A stretch of DNA of 64,000 nucleotides from Siminovitchia terrae (GCF_003605405.2 NZ_QYTW02000005.1:52935-116934); one strand, 5' to 3'. Numbered from the stretch's first letter, positions 27,486 through 36,861 are shown. A program made the numbers and translations. The notes: generated from the letters alone by a model not told the origin.

Positions 27486-27947
27486 CTAACCTAACAAACC
27501 TTCAGGTAGAGGAACATTAAATACGTATCGAAACAATACATAAAAGGTTGTGCTGAATACAATTGAAATGAATAATGCCTGAAACAATAATAAGCGACGG
27601 CTCTTAGTATTTCCTTCTTTTGGTAAAATCCAGATGGATGCCGCTAGATAAATGATACTTGCGGGCAAAAAACCAATGAAACTGATTAAAATAAAGTAAC
27701 AAACCATACCGGAGGCAACCTGGATGACCTTTCGCTTGCGAACATTTATAAAATAGTCTGCTGCTTCTTTTTTAAAAAGGCTTTTTATGAAATAAATAAA
27801 GCTCAAAAGGAACAAAATGATACACACGGTTCGCGGAAAAATATAACTCATCTCGGATAAGCCTCTTGTTTCCCAAAGACCAACGAGGGAGATGAAAAGA
27901 AGTAAAAAGGAGCTGATAAGATCGATCTTTGATTTAATCGTTACCAC
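27486..27947 (-). CDS. Tripartite tricarboxylate transporter, small membrane subunit (TctB)
   Basis: A 153-residue protein with four membrane helices of the TctB/DUF1468 type. It overlaps the end of the TctA gene by 7 bp. TctB is the poorly conserved small subunit; position and topology make the call. Confidence 0.8.
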   Translation of the reverse strand: MVTIKSKIDLISSFLLLFISLVGLWETRGLSEMSYIFPRTVCIILFLLSFIYFIKSLFKKEAADYFINVRKRKVIQVASGMVCYFILISFIGFLPASIIYLAASIWILPKEGNTKSRRLLLFQALFISIVFSTTFYVLFRYVFNVPLPEGLLG

Positions 27948-29482
27948 CTTTCACCACTCGCCTTCTTTTTCGGATAGGCCTCACTCGATGTTTTCGTACC
28001 TTCCTTTTTGGCCATCGAAGTAAGCAGAGGACTTATGATCGAAATCATACATAAAATAATCAGCACAACAGAGAGGGGACGGGAAAGAAACAAGGAATAG
28101 ATACTGCCAGAGGCTTTACCAAGAAGAAGGGACTGAGCAAAGCCTCTTTCTGCAATTGGCCCGAGAATAAAACCGAGTACAATTGGCGCAGGATGAAAAC
28201 CGAAGTTTTTCAAGAAAAATGCCAATATCCCGAATCCGATTAACATGGCTATATCCAATAGACTGTTTCTAATGGAGTAGGTTCCGATGATCGTCATAAA
28301 AACAATAGAAGGAGCTAGAATATAATTGGGCACTGCAAGAATCTTTCCGACATATTTTGATCCGATTAAAGCAAAAATTAACATCAGTATGTTCGCAACA
28401 ATAAATCCGATTAAAAACGTATAGACCAAACCTGTTTGTTCTTTCATCAGATTGGGGCCCGGCATAATACCTTGCATCATTAAAGCACCTAGGATGATGG
28501 CTGCTGGAGGCGACCCGGGAATCCCCAACGATAAAAGAGGAACCAAAGAACCTCCGACCTCAGCATTATTGGAAGTTTCTGCCGCCATTACGCCATCGAT
28601 ATTACCTTTTCCAAACGATTGTTTGTCTTTTGAGAATCTGACCGCAGCATCATAGGATAATAAAGCGGCTACATTTCCACCGGCTCCCGGGATGATTCCG
28701 ACAATTATTCCTATAATGGAGGAACGAAGGATGAATATCGGTTTTTTTATCAGGTAGAAAAAAACCTTCATCATTAAATTTTTTTCTTTTTTTATAAATT
28801 GCTGGGATTTTACTTCATTTTTAACCATTGAAATGACTTCTGGTATGCAAAAAAAGGCAATGAGAATGACAACCATATCCAATCCTGACTGCAGGCTTGA
28901 AAAACCGAGGGTAAACCGTGACTCTCCCCCGACAGGTGATATTCCGATGGTGCCCAAAAGCAACCCCATACATCCTCCGATTAATCCCTTTAATAACGTG
29001 CCGGAGGAAAGAGTGGCAATCATGGTTAAACCAAGCACGGCCACCCAAAAATATTCCGAAGGTCCAAAGCTCAGGGCCCACTTTGCCAATACGGGTGTCA
29101 AGAATAAGAGGGCGAATCCCCCTATAACCCCGCCAATTCCAGAACTTAAGGCCGCCATGATTAAGGCATGGGAGGCTTTCCCTTTTTGCGCCAATGGGTA
29201 ACCATCAAAAGTGGTCGCAATCGCCGAAGGAGTTCCAGGTGTATTGATTAGAATGGCAGAGATACACCCTCCATAAATCCCGCCGACATACAATCCCCCC
29301 ATTGTAATGAGCGAAGTTTCGGGATGCATGGTAAATGTAAAGGGCAATAGGAGAGCGAGTGCCATTGTAGCGGTCAAACCGGGCAAAGCACCCACAATAA
29401 TTCCGATAAGCACGCCGAGACACAGGAGAAGCAGATTCATTGGATCTGTTAATGAACTGATGATATGTGGTAAATAATCCAT
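27941..29482 (-). CDS. Tripartite tricarboxylate transporter, large membrane subunit (TctA)
   Basis: A 513-residue protein with about 12 helices. It has the TctA signatures GVLIGIIVGALPGLTATMALALL at the N-terminus and the mirrored GIIVGIIPGAGGNVAALLSYD in the middle, the two halves of the inverted repeat. It moves citrate-like or other carboxylates with a periplasmic-type binding protein. RBS GGAGGC lies just before ATG 29482. Confidence 0.9.
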   Translation of the reverse strand: MDYLPHIISSLTDPMNLLLLCLGVLIGIIVGALPGLTATMALALLLPFTFTMHPETSLITMGGLYVGGIYGGCISAILINTPGTPSAIATTFDGYPLAQKGKASHALIMAALSSGIGGVIGGFALLFLTPVLAKWALSFGPSEYFWVAVLGLTMIATLSSGTLLKGLIGGCMGLLLGTIGISPVGGESRFTLGFSSLQSGLDMVVILIAFFCIPEVISMVKNEVKSQQFIKKEKNLMMKVFFYLIKKPIFILRSSIIGIIVGIIPGAGGNVAALLSYDAAVRFSKDKQSFGKGNIDGVMAAETSNNAEVGGSLVPLLSLGIPGSPPAAIILGALMMQGIMPGPNLMKEQTGLVYTFLIGFIVANILMLIFALIGSKYVGKILAVPNYILAPSIVFMTIIGTYSIRNSLLDIAMLIGFGILAFFLKNFGFHPAPIVLGFILGPIAERGFAQSLLLGKASGSIYSLFLSRPLSVVLIILCMISIISPLLTSMAKKEGTKTSSEAYPKKKASGERW

Positions 29483-29536
29483 TTGTTTGCCTCCTTATTT
29501 AGGGGCGCTTTACTTAAAAGGCAATCCTGACATTCA

Positions 29537-30493
29537 TTATTTATACATGCTTTTGTATTCTTCTATTTTCGTTTCAATATATTTCAGAGACTCCTTGTGT
29601 CCCATCGTTTTAGGCTCGAATCCTTCTTCATACATTTGATCCTTTACACCAGGCTCTTCCAATATATCTAAAAATGCCTTTTCCAAAGTTTTAATTATCT
29701 CTGGATCGGTCCCGAATGGTACGGCTACTCCGCGGTCTATGGAGGCTGTCATCTTATAGCCGGCTTCCTTGAATGTCGGGATGTCAGGCATTGGCTCAAA
29801 TGTTTCATCAGATCCGATCGCCAGGATTTTCATGTCTTCTGTGTATGTTAATAAATCACTGGAGTTTGCCAAAATTGCCTCTGTATTCCCTCCAAGGAAA
29901 GCTTGTATAGATGGACCTGCACCATCAAAAGGAACATATTGCATCTGGATTCCAGCCAGTTCCTGTAGTTGTAAAAATGCCATATGATGTCCAGTATGAT
30001 TGCCGGAGCCTGCTACTGTAATCTTTCCGGGCGAAGCCTTTGCTTTCTGTACGAGTTGTTCCAACGAATGAATATCACTGTCTTTGGAAACCGCGATTGC
30101 AATCGGTGTTGCTTGGAAAATCGCTATTGGTATTATATCCTCTGTTCTATAACCAGTATCTTTGTTGGCCAACGGCTGAAGAATAATATGTGGGATATTA
30201 ATACCTGCAAGAAAATATCCATCTGGCTTTTTGTTGGTTAATTCGCTCCAGCCCACTGAACCCCCGCCGCCTGGTTTATATTGTATGACGATCTTTTGCC
30301 CCAGTTGCTTTTCAAGATAAGGCTGCTGGCGTCGTGCTTCAACATCCGATTGTCCACCCGGTTCAAATGGGATACTGTATGTAATGGATTTATCAGGATA
30401 AGGATTTGATTCTTCTTTAGCAGGAGCAGAGCATGATGCCAAAAAGAATACCAAAATAGCCGTTGACATAAAGATGGACATTTTACTTTTCAC
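29537..30493 (-). CDS. Tripartite tricarboxylate transporter, binding lipoprotein (TctC)
   Basis: A 318-residue Bug/TctC-type solute-binding protein. The signal peptide ends in a lipobox, FFLASC, so it would be anchored by Cys21. The conserved loop IPFEPGGQSDVEAR and PGGGGSVGW are typical. I chose GTG 30493, after GGGGGAAG; the frame from 30553 adds 20 residues before the signal peptide. The usual tctDE two-component genes are absent. Substrate unknown. Confidence 0.85.
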   Translation of the reverse strand: MKSKMSIFMSTAILVFFLASCSAPAKEESNPYPDKSITYSIPFEPGGQSDVEARRQQPYLEKQLGQKIVIQYKPGGGGSVGWSELTNKKPDGYFLAGINIPHIILQPLANKDTGYRTEDIIPIAIFQATPIAIAVSKDSDIHSLEQLVQKAKASPGKITVAGSGNHTGHHMAFLQLQELAGIQMQYVPFDGAGPSIQAFLGGNTEAILANSSDLLTYTEDMKILAIGSDETFEPMPDIPTFKEAGYKMTASIDRGVAVPFGTDPEIIKTLEKAFLDILEEPGVKDQMYEEGFEPKTMGHKESLKYIETKIEEYKSMYK

Positions 30494-30642
30494 AAAGCTT
30501 CCCCCCTGTTTTTCGGCTATAAGAAAAATAGACTGGCGGTAAGTCATATTCATTGTATTCAGCCTAATCTTTGTCCCATTACACTGAGAAAAAGAGTTTT
30601 GACAATCATTATTACAGTGAGGAACACCAGTTCATCAGGTTT

Positions 30643-31128
30643 TTACACCAACAAGACCATTCTGATCGTTTTTAAAATATGTCCATCAAAATCATCCTCA
30701 AATTCTGAGCAGGCTGTAAACCCTTTAGCCGTGTAAAAAGCCACCCCGCTCCGATTTTTCTTTTCAACATTCACAAAAAGTTTTCTGATGTCTTTTAGAT
30801 TTTTAATTCCAGTTTCAAGTAAAGCTGTGCCTAGACCTTTGCCTTGGTATGCGGGATCAATATAAATTGCTGCAAGCTCAGCTTCTCCATTTTTCTTTAC
30901 ATCAGAAAAGTCGGCGAAGCCGGTAAGGGTATGATCCATTTCTGAAATAAAAATGTTGGACCTTTCCAATCTTATTCTTATCATCTCATCACTGTATGCC
31001 GTATCTAGAAAGCTATCCTGGATTTTCAACGGGATAATCCCTTCGTATGTGTTATTCCAGCTTATTCTTGCGACATGTTGGACTTGAGAAATGTCATCAG
31101 GCAACATTTTTCGTATAAGATATTTCAA
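30643..31128 (-). CDS. GNAT-family N-acetyltransferase
   Basis: A 161-residue acetyltransferase. The acetyl-CoA loop is YIDPAYQGKGLGTALL, followed by NVEKKNRSGVAFYTAKGF. Substrate not predictable. The start is TTG 31128, preceded by GGGAGGG; no ATG fits. Confidence 0.8.
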   Translation of the reverse strand: MKYLIRKMLPDDISQVQHVARISWNNTYEGIIPLKIQDSFLDTAYSDEMIRIRLERSNIFISEMDHTLTGFADFSDVKKNGEAELAAIYIDPAYQGKGLGTALLETGIKNLKDIRKLFVNVEKKNRSGVAFYTAKGFTACSEFEDDFDGHILKTIRMVLLV

Positions 31129-31225
31129 AATAATCCCTCCCTTTTGTTTCGGTTACTATACCACCGATAATAGAATGATAGAAACGATATATGATATTAT
31201 AAGCGGAAAGAGTAGTAGCTAGTAT

Positions 31226-31680
31226 TTGATAGGTGAGCGTTTGGCAGATAAACTGAAGACAACTTCCGCTTTAAAATGGTTTCCTGGTCGAGGGGTGGAA
31301 GAGAACTGGATAGCGGAATTGGAAGAGGAAGTAGGATTCGGCTTGCCACCGTCATATCGCTGGTGGCTAGTTTATTACGGAAATGCCCGGCTGAATGGGG
31401 GGAATATTTTATCAATCGCTTCCCCGGAGAATATGACGACACAGATCTTCTTTATATACATAGGTTGAATAAGGCCGAGGAGTGGTGGGTAAGCCGATTT
31501 CCCCATAGACTAGATTTGTTCGTTCCGGATAGTGACGAGCTTTATTTTTTTGATACGTCTTCCAGAGATGAACAGGGTGAATTTCCGATTATGTGTTATG
31601 ATCTCATGAATGAATTGATCGACACATATGCTTCGACGTTTGCGGAGTTTTTAGAACGGTTGATCGACGAGCGTTCTTAA
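31226..31680 (+). pseudogene. SMI1/KNR4 (SUKH) family gene, frameshifted
   Basis: The first part (WFPGRGVEENWIAELEEEVG, then LPPSYRWWLVYYG and ILSIASPE) has the SUKH fold start. The second part continues in the +2 frame from about 31425 (YDDTDLLYIHRLNKAEEWW to LERLIDERS). One indel near CTTCCCCGGAG joins them into about 150 residues. SUKH proteins are common immunity proteins for toxins. Either the gene is broken or there is a sequencing error at the C-run; TTG 31241 is a plausible start. Confidence 0.65.
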
Positions 31681-31791
31681 ATAAGAATACGTCTTCAATC
31701 GTAGCTTGAACCTCCATGGTCTCGTTGGTGGAATTATTCGAGGTGCTGATCGAAGAACATTTTTTATATAAAAGCGAGGAGTAACTATAAT

Positions 31792-31926
31792 ATGGAACTG
31801 ATCATTGGAGCGGCGGTCGTTTTAATCGTATTTTTTTCTTCCAGTATCATCGAAAGGAGATTAAAAAATATTGAGAAACAAAATGAACGTATGATAGAAA
31901 TTCTTGAGGAGATCAGGAAAAAATGA
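31792..31926 (+). CDS. Small single-helix membrane protein
   Basis: A 44-residue ORF: one N-terminal helix (MELIIGAAVVLIVFFSSSII) and then a charged coiled-coil-like tail (ERRLKNIEKQNERMIEILEE). GAGGAG lies 10 bases upstream of ATG 31792. I do not know the family. Confidence 0.5.
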   Translation: MELIIGAAVVLIVFFSSSIIERRLKNIEKQNERMIEILEEIRKK

Positions 31927-31937
31927 CAAGGGATGGC

Positions 31938-32599
31938 ATGCATATTAGGATTATTTAGAGTTTGTATCGCGGATTTAGTGAAACACGAAAACAAAGAGCA
32001 TAAACTAATTAAGGAAGAAGTTGACCAACTAAACGGCATTGTAAAGGAGGCTCTGGCTGATTCGGAAACGCTTTTTTTTTGTTGCGGAAATAGATGGACA
32101 AATCGTTGGGACGATAGCGCAAAAGAATCCAAATCAACTAATCTCTGAAAATATAGAAATGGAGCCAAATGTATATGAGATGGCCAGTGTTTATCTTTAT
32201 TCAGCAGAACTCTCCCACCTCTATAAGTGGTGAGATGACTGCAAATTGGTATTCCATTCAGTAGGGGTTCAAACCTCGGCTGAATAAAGTTAAAGCCTCC
32301 GGCGGATGCCACAGATTTTAAGAGGAAATTTATCGAGCGAAGCTCGATAAAATCTGGGCGCAAATACGCCAAGGCGCATTTGTTATACATCCTTCTTATC
32401 AACGTCAGGGAATTGGGAAAACATTGTTTCACCATATAAAAAATGAATTCATTCGGCAAGGGCATAAGAAGTTTTACTTGGATGCCGGATTTTCAAGCTC
32501 TCAACAATATTGGGAACATATATTGGGAAAACCCCGTTTATATTAAAAGATTATTGGGGGAAAGGCGAGCATCATCTTATATGGGGCGAAAGTATCTAA
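31938..32599 (+). pseudogene. GNAT gene broken by frameshifts and a repeat insertion
   Basis: Recognisable pieces in order are a start MHIRII, a second frame with ADLVKHENKEHKLIKEE, a frame change at the T-run near 32075 to LFFVAEIDGQIVGTIAQK, then ASVY at 32194. Repeat copy 6 follows. After it comes IHPSYQRQGIGKTLF, the acetyl-CoA loop, then FYLDAGFSSSQQYWEHI and, after another frame change near 32545, GKGEHHLIWGESI. Removing exactly 190 bp joins ASVY to IHPSYQ. At least three other lesions show the gene is dead. Confidence 0.8.
32195..32384 (+). mobile_element. 190-bp repeat element, copy 6 (inside GNAT pseudogene)
   Basis: It starts CTTTATTCAGCAGAAC and ends GCGCATTTGTT. The left flank is TTTAT, not TTTAA, matching the flank of the TnpB element at 63050. 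Excision of exactly 190 bp restores the GNAT motif, with no duplicated target bases. This copy therefore defines the ends used for the other nine. Confidence 0.9.
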
Positions 32600-32644
32600 A
32601 ATCTAAATCAGGCTGAAAACTCGGAACTAAAAATCCCCTAACTG

Positions 32645-32672
32645 TTGACAATTATTTGAAAAGGATGATAAT
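32645..32672 (+). promoter_or_regulatory. Promoter of the bmrCD leader
   Basis: TTGACA at 32645-32650 and GATAAT at 32667-32672, 16-bp spacer. It precedes the leader peptide at 32742. Confidence 0.6.
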
Positions 32673-32741
32673 ATTCAAGAACACTAAATACTTTTTCAGT
32701 AAAATAATTTCTGTTCAAGATTTTCCAAGGGGGTATGGATA

Positions 32742-32807
32742 ATGCTATTTCGTACAATAAATGATCCGTTAAATTTCATACATTATCCAAACCAGTTCAA
32801 TGTATAA
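32742..32807 (+). CDS. Leader peptide upstream of bmrCD (BmrB-like role)
   Basis: A 21-codon ORF (MLFRTINDPLN...FNV), eight bases after AAGGGGG. An ATG at 32735 is too close to the ribosome site. In B. subtilis bmrCD is controlled by translation of a leader ORF, bmrB; the role is inferred here by position, not by sequence match. Confidence 0.5.
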   Translation: MLFRTINDPLNFIHYPNQFNV

Positions 32808-32825
32808 ATGTGATTACAACTAGAC

Positions 32826-32891
32826 AAAAGGGTTGGATGAAACTTCTATACCCAATTTAAGGCGCATACCCTTTTAGGGTATGCGTTTTTT
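32826..32891 (+). promoter_or_regulatory. Attenuator of bmrCD
   Basis: The terminator is CGCATACCCT / AGGGTATGCG with a six-T run (32863-32891). An upstream AAAAGGGT (32826-32833) is complementary to ACCCTTTT (32868-32875) inside that terminator and could act as antiterminator. Confidence 0.65.
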
Positions 32892-32937
32892 GTGCTTGGT
32901 AAATTCTTGTAAAAATGACAAAAAGGAGTAGATGATC

Positions 32938-32994
32938 ATGATCAAAAATCAAAAAAGGATGTCACGGAAAGAAAAGTTGCTTGATAGCGGGTAG
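32938..32994 (+). CDS. Second small ORF before bmrC
   Basis: An 18-codon ORF (MIKNQKRMSRKEKLLDSG), nine bases after AAAGGAG and downstream of the attenuator. Strongly basic. It ends 34 bases before bmrC and may help couple translation; function unknown. Confidence 0.35.
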   Translation: MIKNQKRMSRKEKLLDSG

Positions 32995-33028
32995 CCATAT
33001 TCAAAACCTATGAAAGAAGGTTTAATCT

Positions 33029-34774
33029 ATGTTTGATGTTTTGGGAAAGTTGGGATGGTTCTTCGGGCGTTATTGGATGCAATATACCATTGCGATTGTT
33101 TTGCTCATCATTGCCAGTGCAATGGAAGTCGTGCCACCATACTTGCTGGGCAATATTATCGACATTTTAACCGCCGGTGAAATGACGAAAACCATATTGG
33201 CACAATATATGCTCATCTTTGCTGTAATCATTGTCGGAGGCTATTTATTAAACTTTGTTTGGGAATATCGCTTATTTGAAGGGGCCATCAATCTAGAAAA
33301 GATTATGCGTCGTAAATTAATGCTTCAATTTTTGAAAATGACGCCGACTTTTTATGAAAAAAATCGTACCGGGGACTTGATGGCACGTGCCACAAACGAT
33401 TTGAATGCTGTCTCGTTGACGGCTGGATTTGGCATTATGACCCTTATTGATTCCACTTTATATCTAGGTGCGATTGTTTGTGCCATGGGCTTTATGATCT
33501 CATGGAAATTGACTTTATTTGCTATGCTGCCTGTTCCGATTATGGCGGTATTGATCCAATATTATGGCAGGCTTGTACATGAACGATATGTGAAGGCACA
33601 GGATGCATTTGGTGAATTAAATGACAGTGTTTTGGAATCAGTATCAGGAGTTCGTGTGGTTCGAGCATACGTTCAGGAAAAGAAGGACGAAGCCAGGTTT
33701 GCTGAAATGAGTGAAAAAGTATATGAAAAAAATATCCAGACAGCCAGAATCAATGCTCTTTTTGGTCCGATCACGAAATTAGGTACGGGGATCAGCTATG
33801 TCATCTCGTTAGGATATGGAGCATTTTTGGTATCAACCGGTGCAATGACGGTCGGTCAGCTTGTCACCTTTATTGTTTATTTAGGACTTGCCGTATGGCC
33901 GATTTTTGCAATCGGTGAATTGATCAATGTGATGCAGCAGGGGAATGCGTCACTTGATCGGGTCCAGGAAACTCTTGATTACCAAGCGGACGTACAGAAT
34001 GAACCGAATCCTAAGATGGTAAAGAGGCCAAATATGATTGGGTTTCATGATTTGGACTTTCAATATCCAACAAGCCAAGCGAAAAACTTGCAGGAGATCT
34101 CTTTATCTATTGCAAGAGGAGAGACCCTTGGCATCGTTGGAAAAACAGGGGCTGGGAAAACTACTTTCTTAAGACAACTGCTGCGTGAATACCCCCTCGA
34201 TAAAGGCCGATTGACGATTGACGGGATAGAACTAACCTCACAATCAAAGGAGCAGATTCTGGATTGGATCGGGTATGTGCCCCAGGACCACGTCCTTTTT
34301 TCAAGAACAATCCGAGAGAATATCTTCTTTGGCAAAGAAGATGCCACCGATGCCGATATTAGAAAAGCCATTCGCCTTGCCTCCTTTGAAAAAGATTTGG
34401 AAAATCTTCCGATGGGGCTTGAAACACTTGTAGGCGAAAAAGGTGTTTCTTTATCAGGTGGTCAAAAGCAGCGTGTATCCATTGCACGTGCACTTATCAA
34501 AGATCCAGAAATATTGATTTTGGATGATTCGCTGTCGGCTGTTGATGCAAATACAGAGGCGAATATCATCAAAAATATTCAACATGAAAGAAAAGGGAAA
34601 ACTACTATCATTACGACGCATCGTTTATCAAGTGTTCAACACGCAGATCAAATTATCGTACTGGATGAAGGGCGAATTGTGGAGCAAGGAACACATGAGG
34701 AGCTTGTTCAACAAAACGGCTGGTATAAAGAACAATTTGACCGCCAGCAGTTGGAAGGAGGAAGCTCATCATGA
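33029..34774 (+). CDS. bmrC: Multidrug ABC exporter half, BmrC-like
   Basis: A 581-residue half-transporter: six helices, then an ATPase with GKTGAGKTT, LSGGQKQRVS and a Walker B ending in LILDDSLSAVD. The catalytic glutamate is replaced by Asp, the degenerate-site pattern of heterodimeric exporters such as BmrCD. The stop overlaps the next gene's ATG. The symbol rests on family, order and leader. Confidence 0.85.
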   Translation: MFDVLGKLGWFFGRYWMQYTIAIVLLIIASAMEVVPPYLLGNIIDILTAGEMTKTILAQYMLIFAVIIVGGYLLNFVWEYRLFEGAINLEKIMRRKLMLQFLKMTPTFYEKNRTGDLMARATNDLNAVSLTAGFGIMTLIDSTLYLGAIVCAMGFMISWKLTLFAMLPVPIMAVLIQYYGRLVHERYVKAQDAFGELNDSVLESVSGVRVVRAYVQEKKDEARFAEMSEKVYEKNIQTARINALFGPITKLGTGISYVISLGYGAFLVSTGAMTVGQLVTFIVYLGLAVWPIFAIGELINVMQQGNASLDRVQETLDYQADVQNEPNPKMVKRPNMIGFHDLDFQYPTSQAKNLQEISLSIARGETLGIVGKTGAGKTTFLRQLLREYPLDKGRLTIDGIELTSQSKEQILDWIGYVPQDHVLFSRTIRENIFFGKEDATDADIRKAIRLASFEKDLENLPMGLETLVGEKGVSLSGGQKQRVSIARALIKDPEILILDDSLSAVDANTEANIIKNIQHERKGKTTIITTHRLSSVQHADQIIVLDEGRIVEQGTHEELVQQNGWYKEQFDRQQLEGGSSS

Positions 34775-36522
34775 GTACAAGTAAGCGTTTAGTAAAATAT
34801 GCTTTGTATTTTAAACAGCCTATTTTTCTCGGTTTATTTCTCCTGACAGGGGCAGTCATTGCAGAGCTTACCGGCCCGTTTATCGCAAAGCATATCATCG
34901 ATGAACATATGACGATGGGACATATTCAAGTGGAGCCGATTGCCTGGCTACTTTGTATTTATTTAATTTTGGCGATGATTACAGCTGTGCTGCGTTATTT
35001 CATGTTTGTTTACTTGCAAATAGGCGCAAACCGCGTTGTACAAAAGCTGCGTCAAGACGTGTTTGGGCACATTCAAACTTTGCCCATCCAGTATTTTGAT
35101 CATCTCCCTGCCGGAAAAATTGTTGCACGTGTTACGAATGATACAGAGGCAGTCAGAAATTTATACGTCCAGGTCCTTTCCAATATTGCAACAAGTGTCA
35201 TTTCAATCGGCGGAGTATACGTAGCGCTGTTTATTTTAAATTGGAAAATGGCAGTGATTGCTTTGGTCATGATACCTGGTGTTTATCTTTGGATGATTTT
35301 GTATCGAAGATATGCATCGGAATACAACAAGGTGATCCGTACAAAAATTGCCGATCTTAATGCCATGATTAATGAATCCATTCAGGGAATGTCGATAATA
35401 CAGGCCTTCCGCCGTGAGAAGCAGATGACGAAAGAATTTGATGAAATGAATGAAGAACATTATGCTTATCAGCGAAAATTATTGTTTTTAGATTCTGCGA
35501 CTTCTTTTAACTTGGTAAGCGCGATTCGCCTGATCATGTTTGCGATTTTTATTCTCTACTTTGGTACCAGATCAATTACAGCAGGAGCATTTGTAACTGC
35601 TGGTACCTTATATGCATTTGTGGATTATTTAACGAAGTTATTTACCCCGATTACGAACATCGTCAATCAGTTTTCACAGCTTGAGCGTTCCCTTGTTGCT
35701 GGAAACCGGGTGTTCGAAGTATTGGATCTGGACGGGGAGAAAGTATCGAAGAAAACAATACCGAGATATAAGGGAAATGTTGTTTTCAAAGATGTGTTTT
35801 TCGCTTATAAAGATGATGAATATGTGTTGCAAAACATATCTTTTGCAGCTAAACAAGGCGAAACTGTGGCACTGGTCGGCCATACGGGCTCCGGAAAAAG
35901 CTCCATCATGAATCTATTGTTTCGGTTCTATGATCCGCAAAAAGGAAAAGTTTACATTGATGGAGTAGACATAACATCGGTGCCAAGGCAAACAATCCGC
36001 CAGCATATGGGGATTGTGTTACAGGATCCATATTTGTTCACGGGGACAGTATTGTCAAACATAAGCTTAAATGAACCGCGAATTACTCGAGAAAAGGCTG
36101 AAGCAGCGTTGAAAGCAGTAGGTGCGGAACATGTACTCGGAAATTTGGAAAAAGGCATTGATGAGCCTGTTGTTGAGAAAGGCAGTACACTCTCTTCTGG
36201 TCAGCGCCAGCTCATTTCATTTGCAAGGGCGCTAGCTTTTGATCCCGCTATATTAATATTGGATGAGGCAACTTCCAGCATTGATACTGAAACAGAAGAG
36301 ATCATCCAGCATGCAATGGATGTCCTGAAGAAAGGACGAACAACATTCATCATTGCTCATCGTCTCTCCACTATAAAAAATGCGGATAGGATTCTTGTGT
36401 TGGAACGGGGGATCATTAAAGAGCAGGGAACTCATGATGAGTTATTGAAGCTGGGCGGCATATATACCAAAATGTATCAAATGCAGGCGAGATCACTTGA
36501 TAAAAAAGTGAGTGCGCAATAG
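34771..36522 (+). CDS. bmrD: Multidrug ABC exporter half, BmrD-like
   Basis: A 583-residue half-transporter: six helices, ATPase with GHTGSGKSS, LSSGQRQLIS and a normal Walker B (LILDEATSSID). With its partner it would give one consensus and one degenerate ATP site. ATG 34771 overlaps the bmrC stop in ATGA, so translation is coupled. A strong terminator follows. Confidence 0.85.
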   Translation: MSTSKRLVKYALYFKQPIFLGLFLLTGAVIAELTGPFIAKHIIDEHMTMGHIQVEPIAWLLCIYLILAMITAVLRYFMFVYLQIGANRVVQKLRQDVFGHIQTLPIQYFDHLPAGKIVARVTNDTEAVRNLYVQVLSNIATSVISIGGVYVALFILNWKMAVIALVMIPGVYLWMILYRRYASEYNKVIRTKIADLNAMINESIQGMSIIQAFRREKQMTKEFDEMNEEHYAYQRKLLFLDSATSFNLVSAIRLIMFAIFILYFGTRSITAGAFVTAGTLYAFVDYLTKLFTPITNIVNQFSQLERSLVAGNRVFEVLDLDGEKVSKKTIPRYKGNVVFKDVFFAYKDDEYVLQNISFAAKQGETVALVGHTGSGKSSIMNLLFRFYDPQKGKVYIDGVDITSVPRQTIRQHMGIVLQDPYLFTGTVLSNISLNEPRITREKAEAALKAVGAEHVLGNLEKGIDEPVVEKGSTLSSGQRQLISFARALAFDPAILILDEATSSIDTETEEIIQHAMDVLKKGRTTFIIAHRLSTIKNADRILVLERGIIKEQGTHDELLKLGGIYTKMYQMQARSLDKKVSAQ

Positions 36523-36527
36523 AGACG

Positions 36528-36570
36528 AAGGGGCAAGGAAATGGGGGGGCCTTGCCCCTTCTATTTTTTA
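36528..36570 (+). terminator. Terminator after bmrD
   Basis: AAGGGGCAAGG / CCTTGCCCCTT around a G-rich loop, then CTATTTTTTA. Confidence 0.9.
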
Positions 36571-36582
36571 TTTATCTTTTAA

Positions 36583-36771
36583 CTTCATACAGCAGAAATC
36601 TCCCACTTCTGGAAGTGGTGAGATGAATGTAGATTGGTGTTCCATTCAGTAGGGGTTCAAACCCGGCTGAATAAAGTCAAAGCTTCCGGCGGATGCCACA
36701 GATTTTCAGAGGAAATTTATCGAGCGGAGCTCGATAAAATCTGGGCGCAAATACGCCAAGGCGCATTTGAT
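36583..36771 (+). mobile_element. 190-bp repeat element, copy 7
   Basis: 189 bp, after TTTAA, starting 12 bp past the bmrD terminator T-run. It has one C fewer in the second hairpin (AAACCCGG) and CATACAGC at the left end. Confidence 0.85.
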
Positions 36772-36789
36772 AAAGATGCAAACTTTGCA

Positions 36790-36846
36790 TTGACCAATAT
36801 ATCACTTTGTGATATATTTCTTTTGGGTATATCACAAAGTGATATA
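36790..36846 (+). promoter_or_regulatory. PadR promoter with twin perfect operators
   Basis: TTGACC at 36790-36795 and TATATT at 36813-36818, 17-bp spacer. The dyad TATATCAC-TTT-GTGATATA (36798-36816) fills the spacer and overlaps the -10. A second, TATATCAC-AAA-GTGATATA (36828-36846), follows. The two share arms and differ only in their centres. Confidence 0.8.
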
Positions 36847-36861
36847 AAGGGAGGGCAAAGA

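Noticed and set aside
31785..32465. A 226-codon minus-strand ORF
   Set aside because: It is antisense to the small membrane protein, the GNAT remnant and repeat copy 6; no ribosome site or family.
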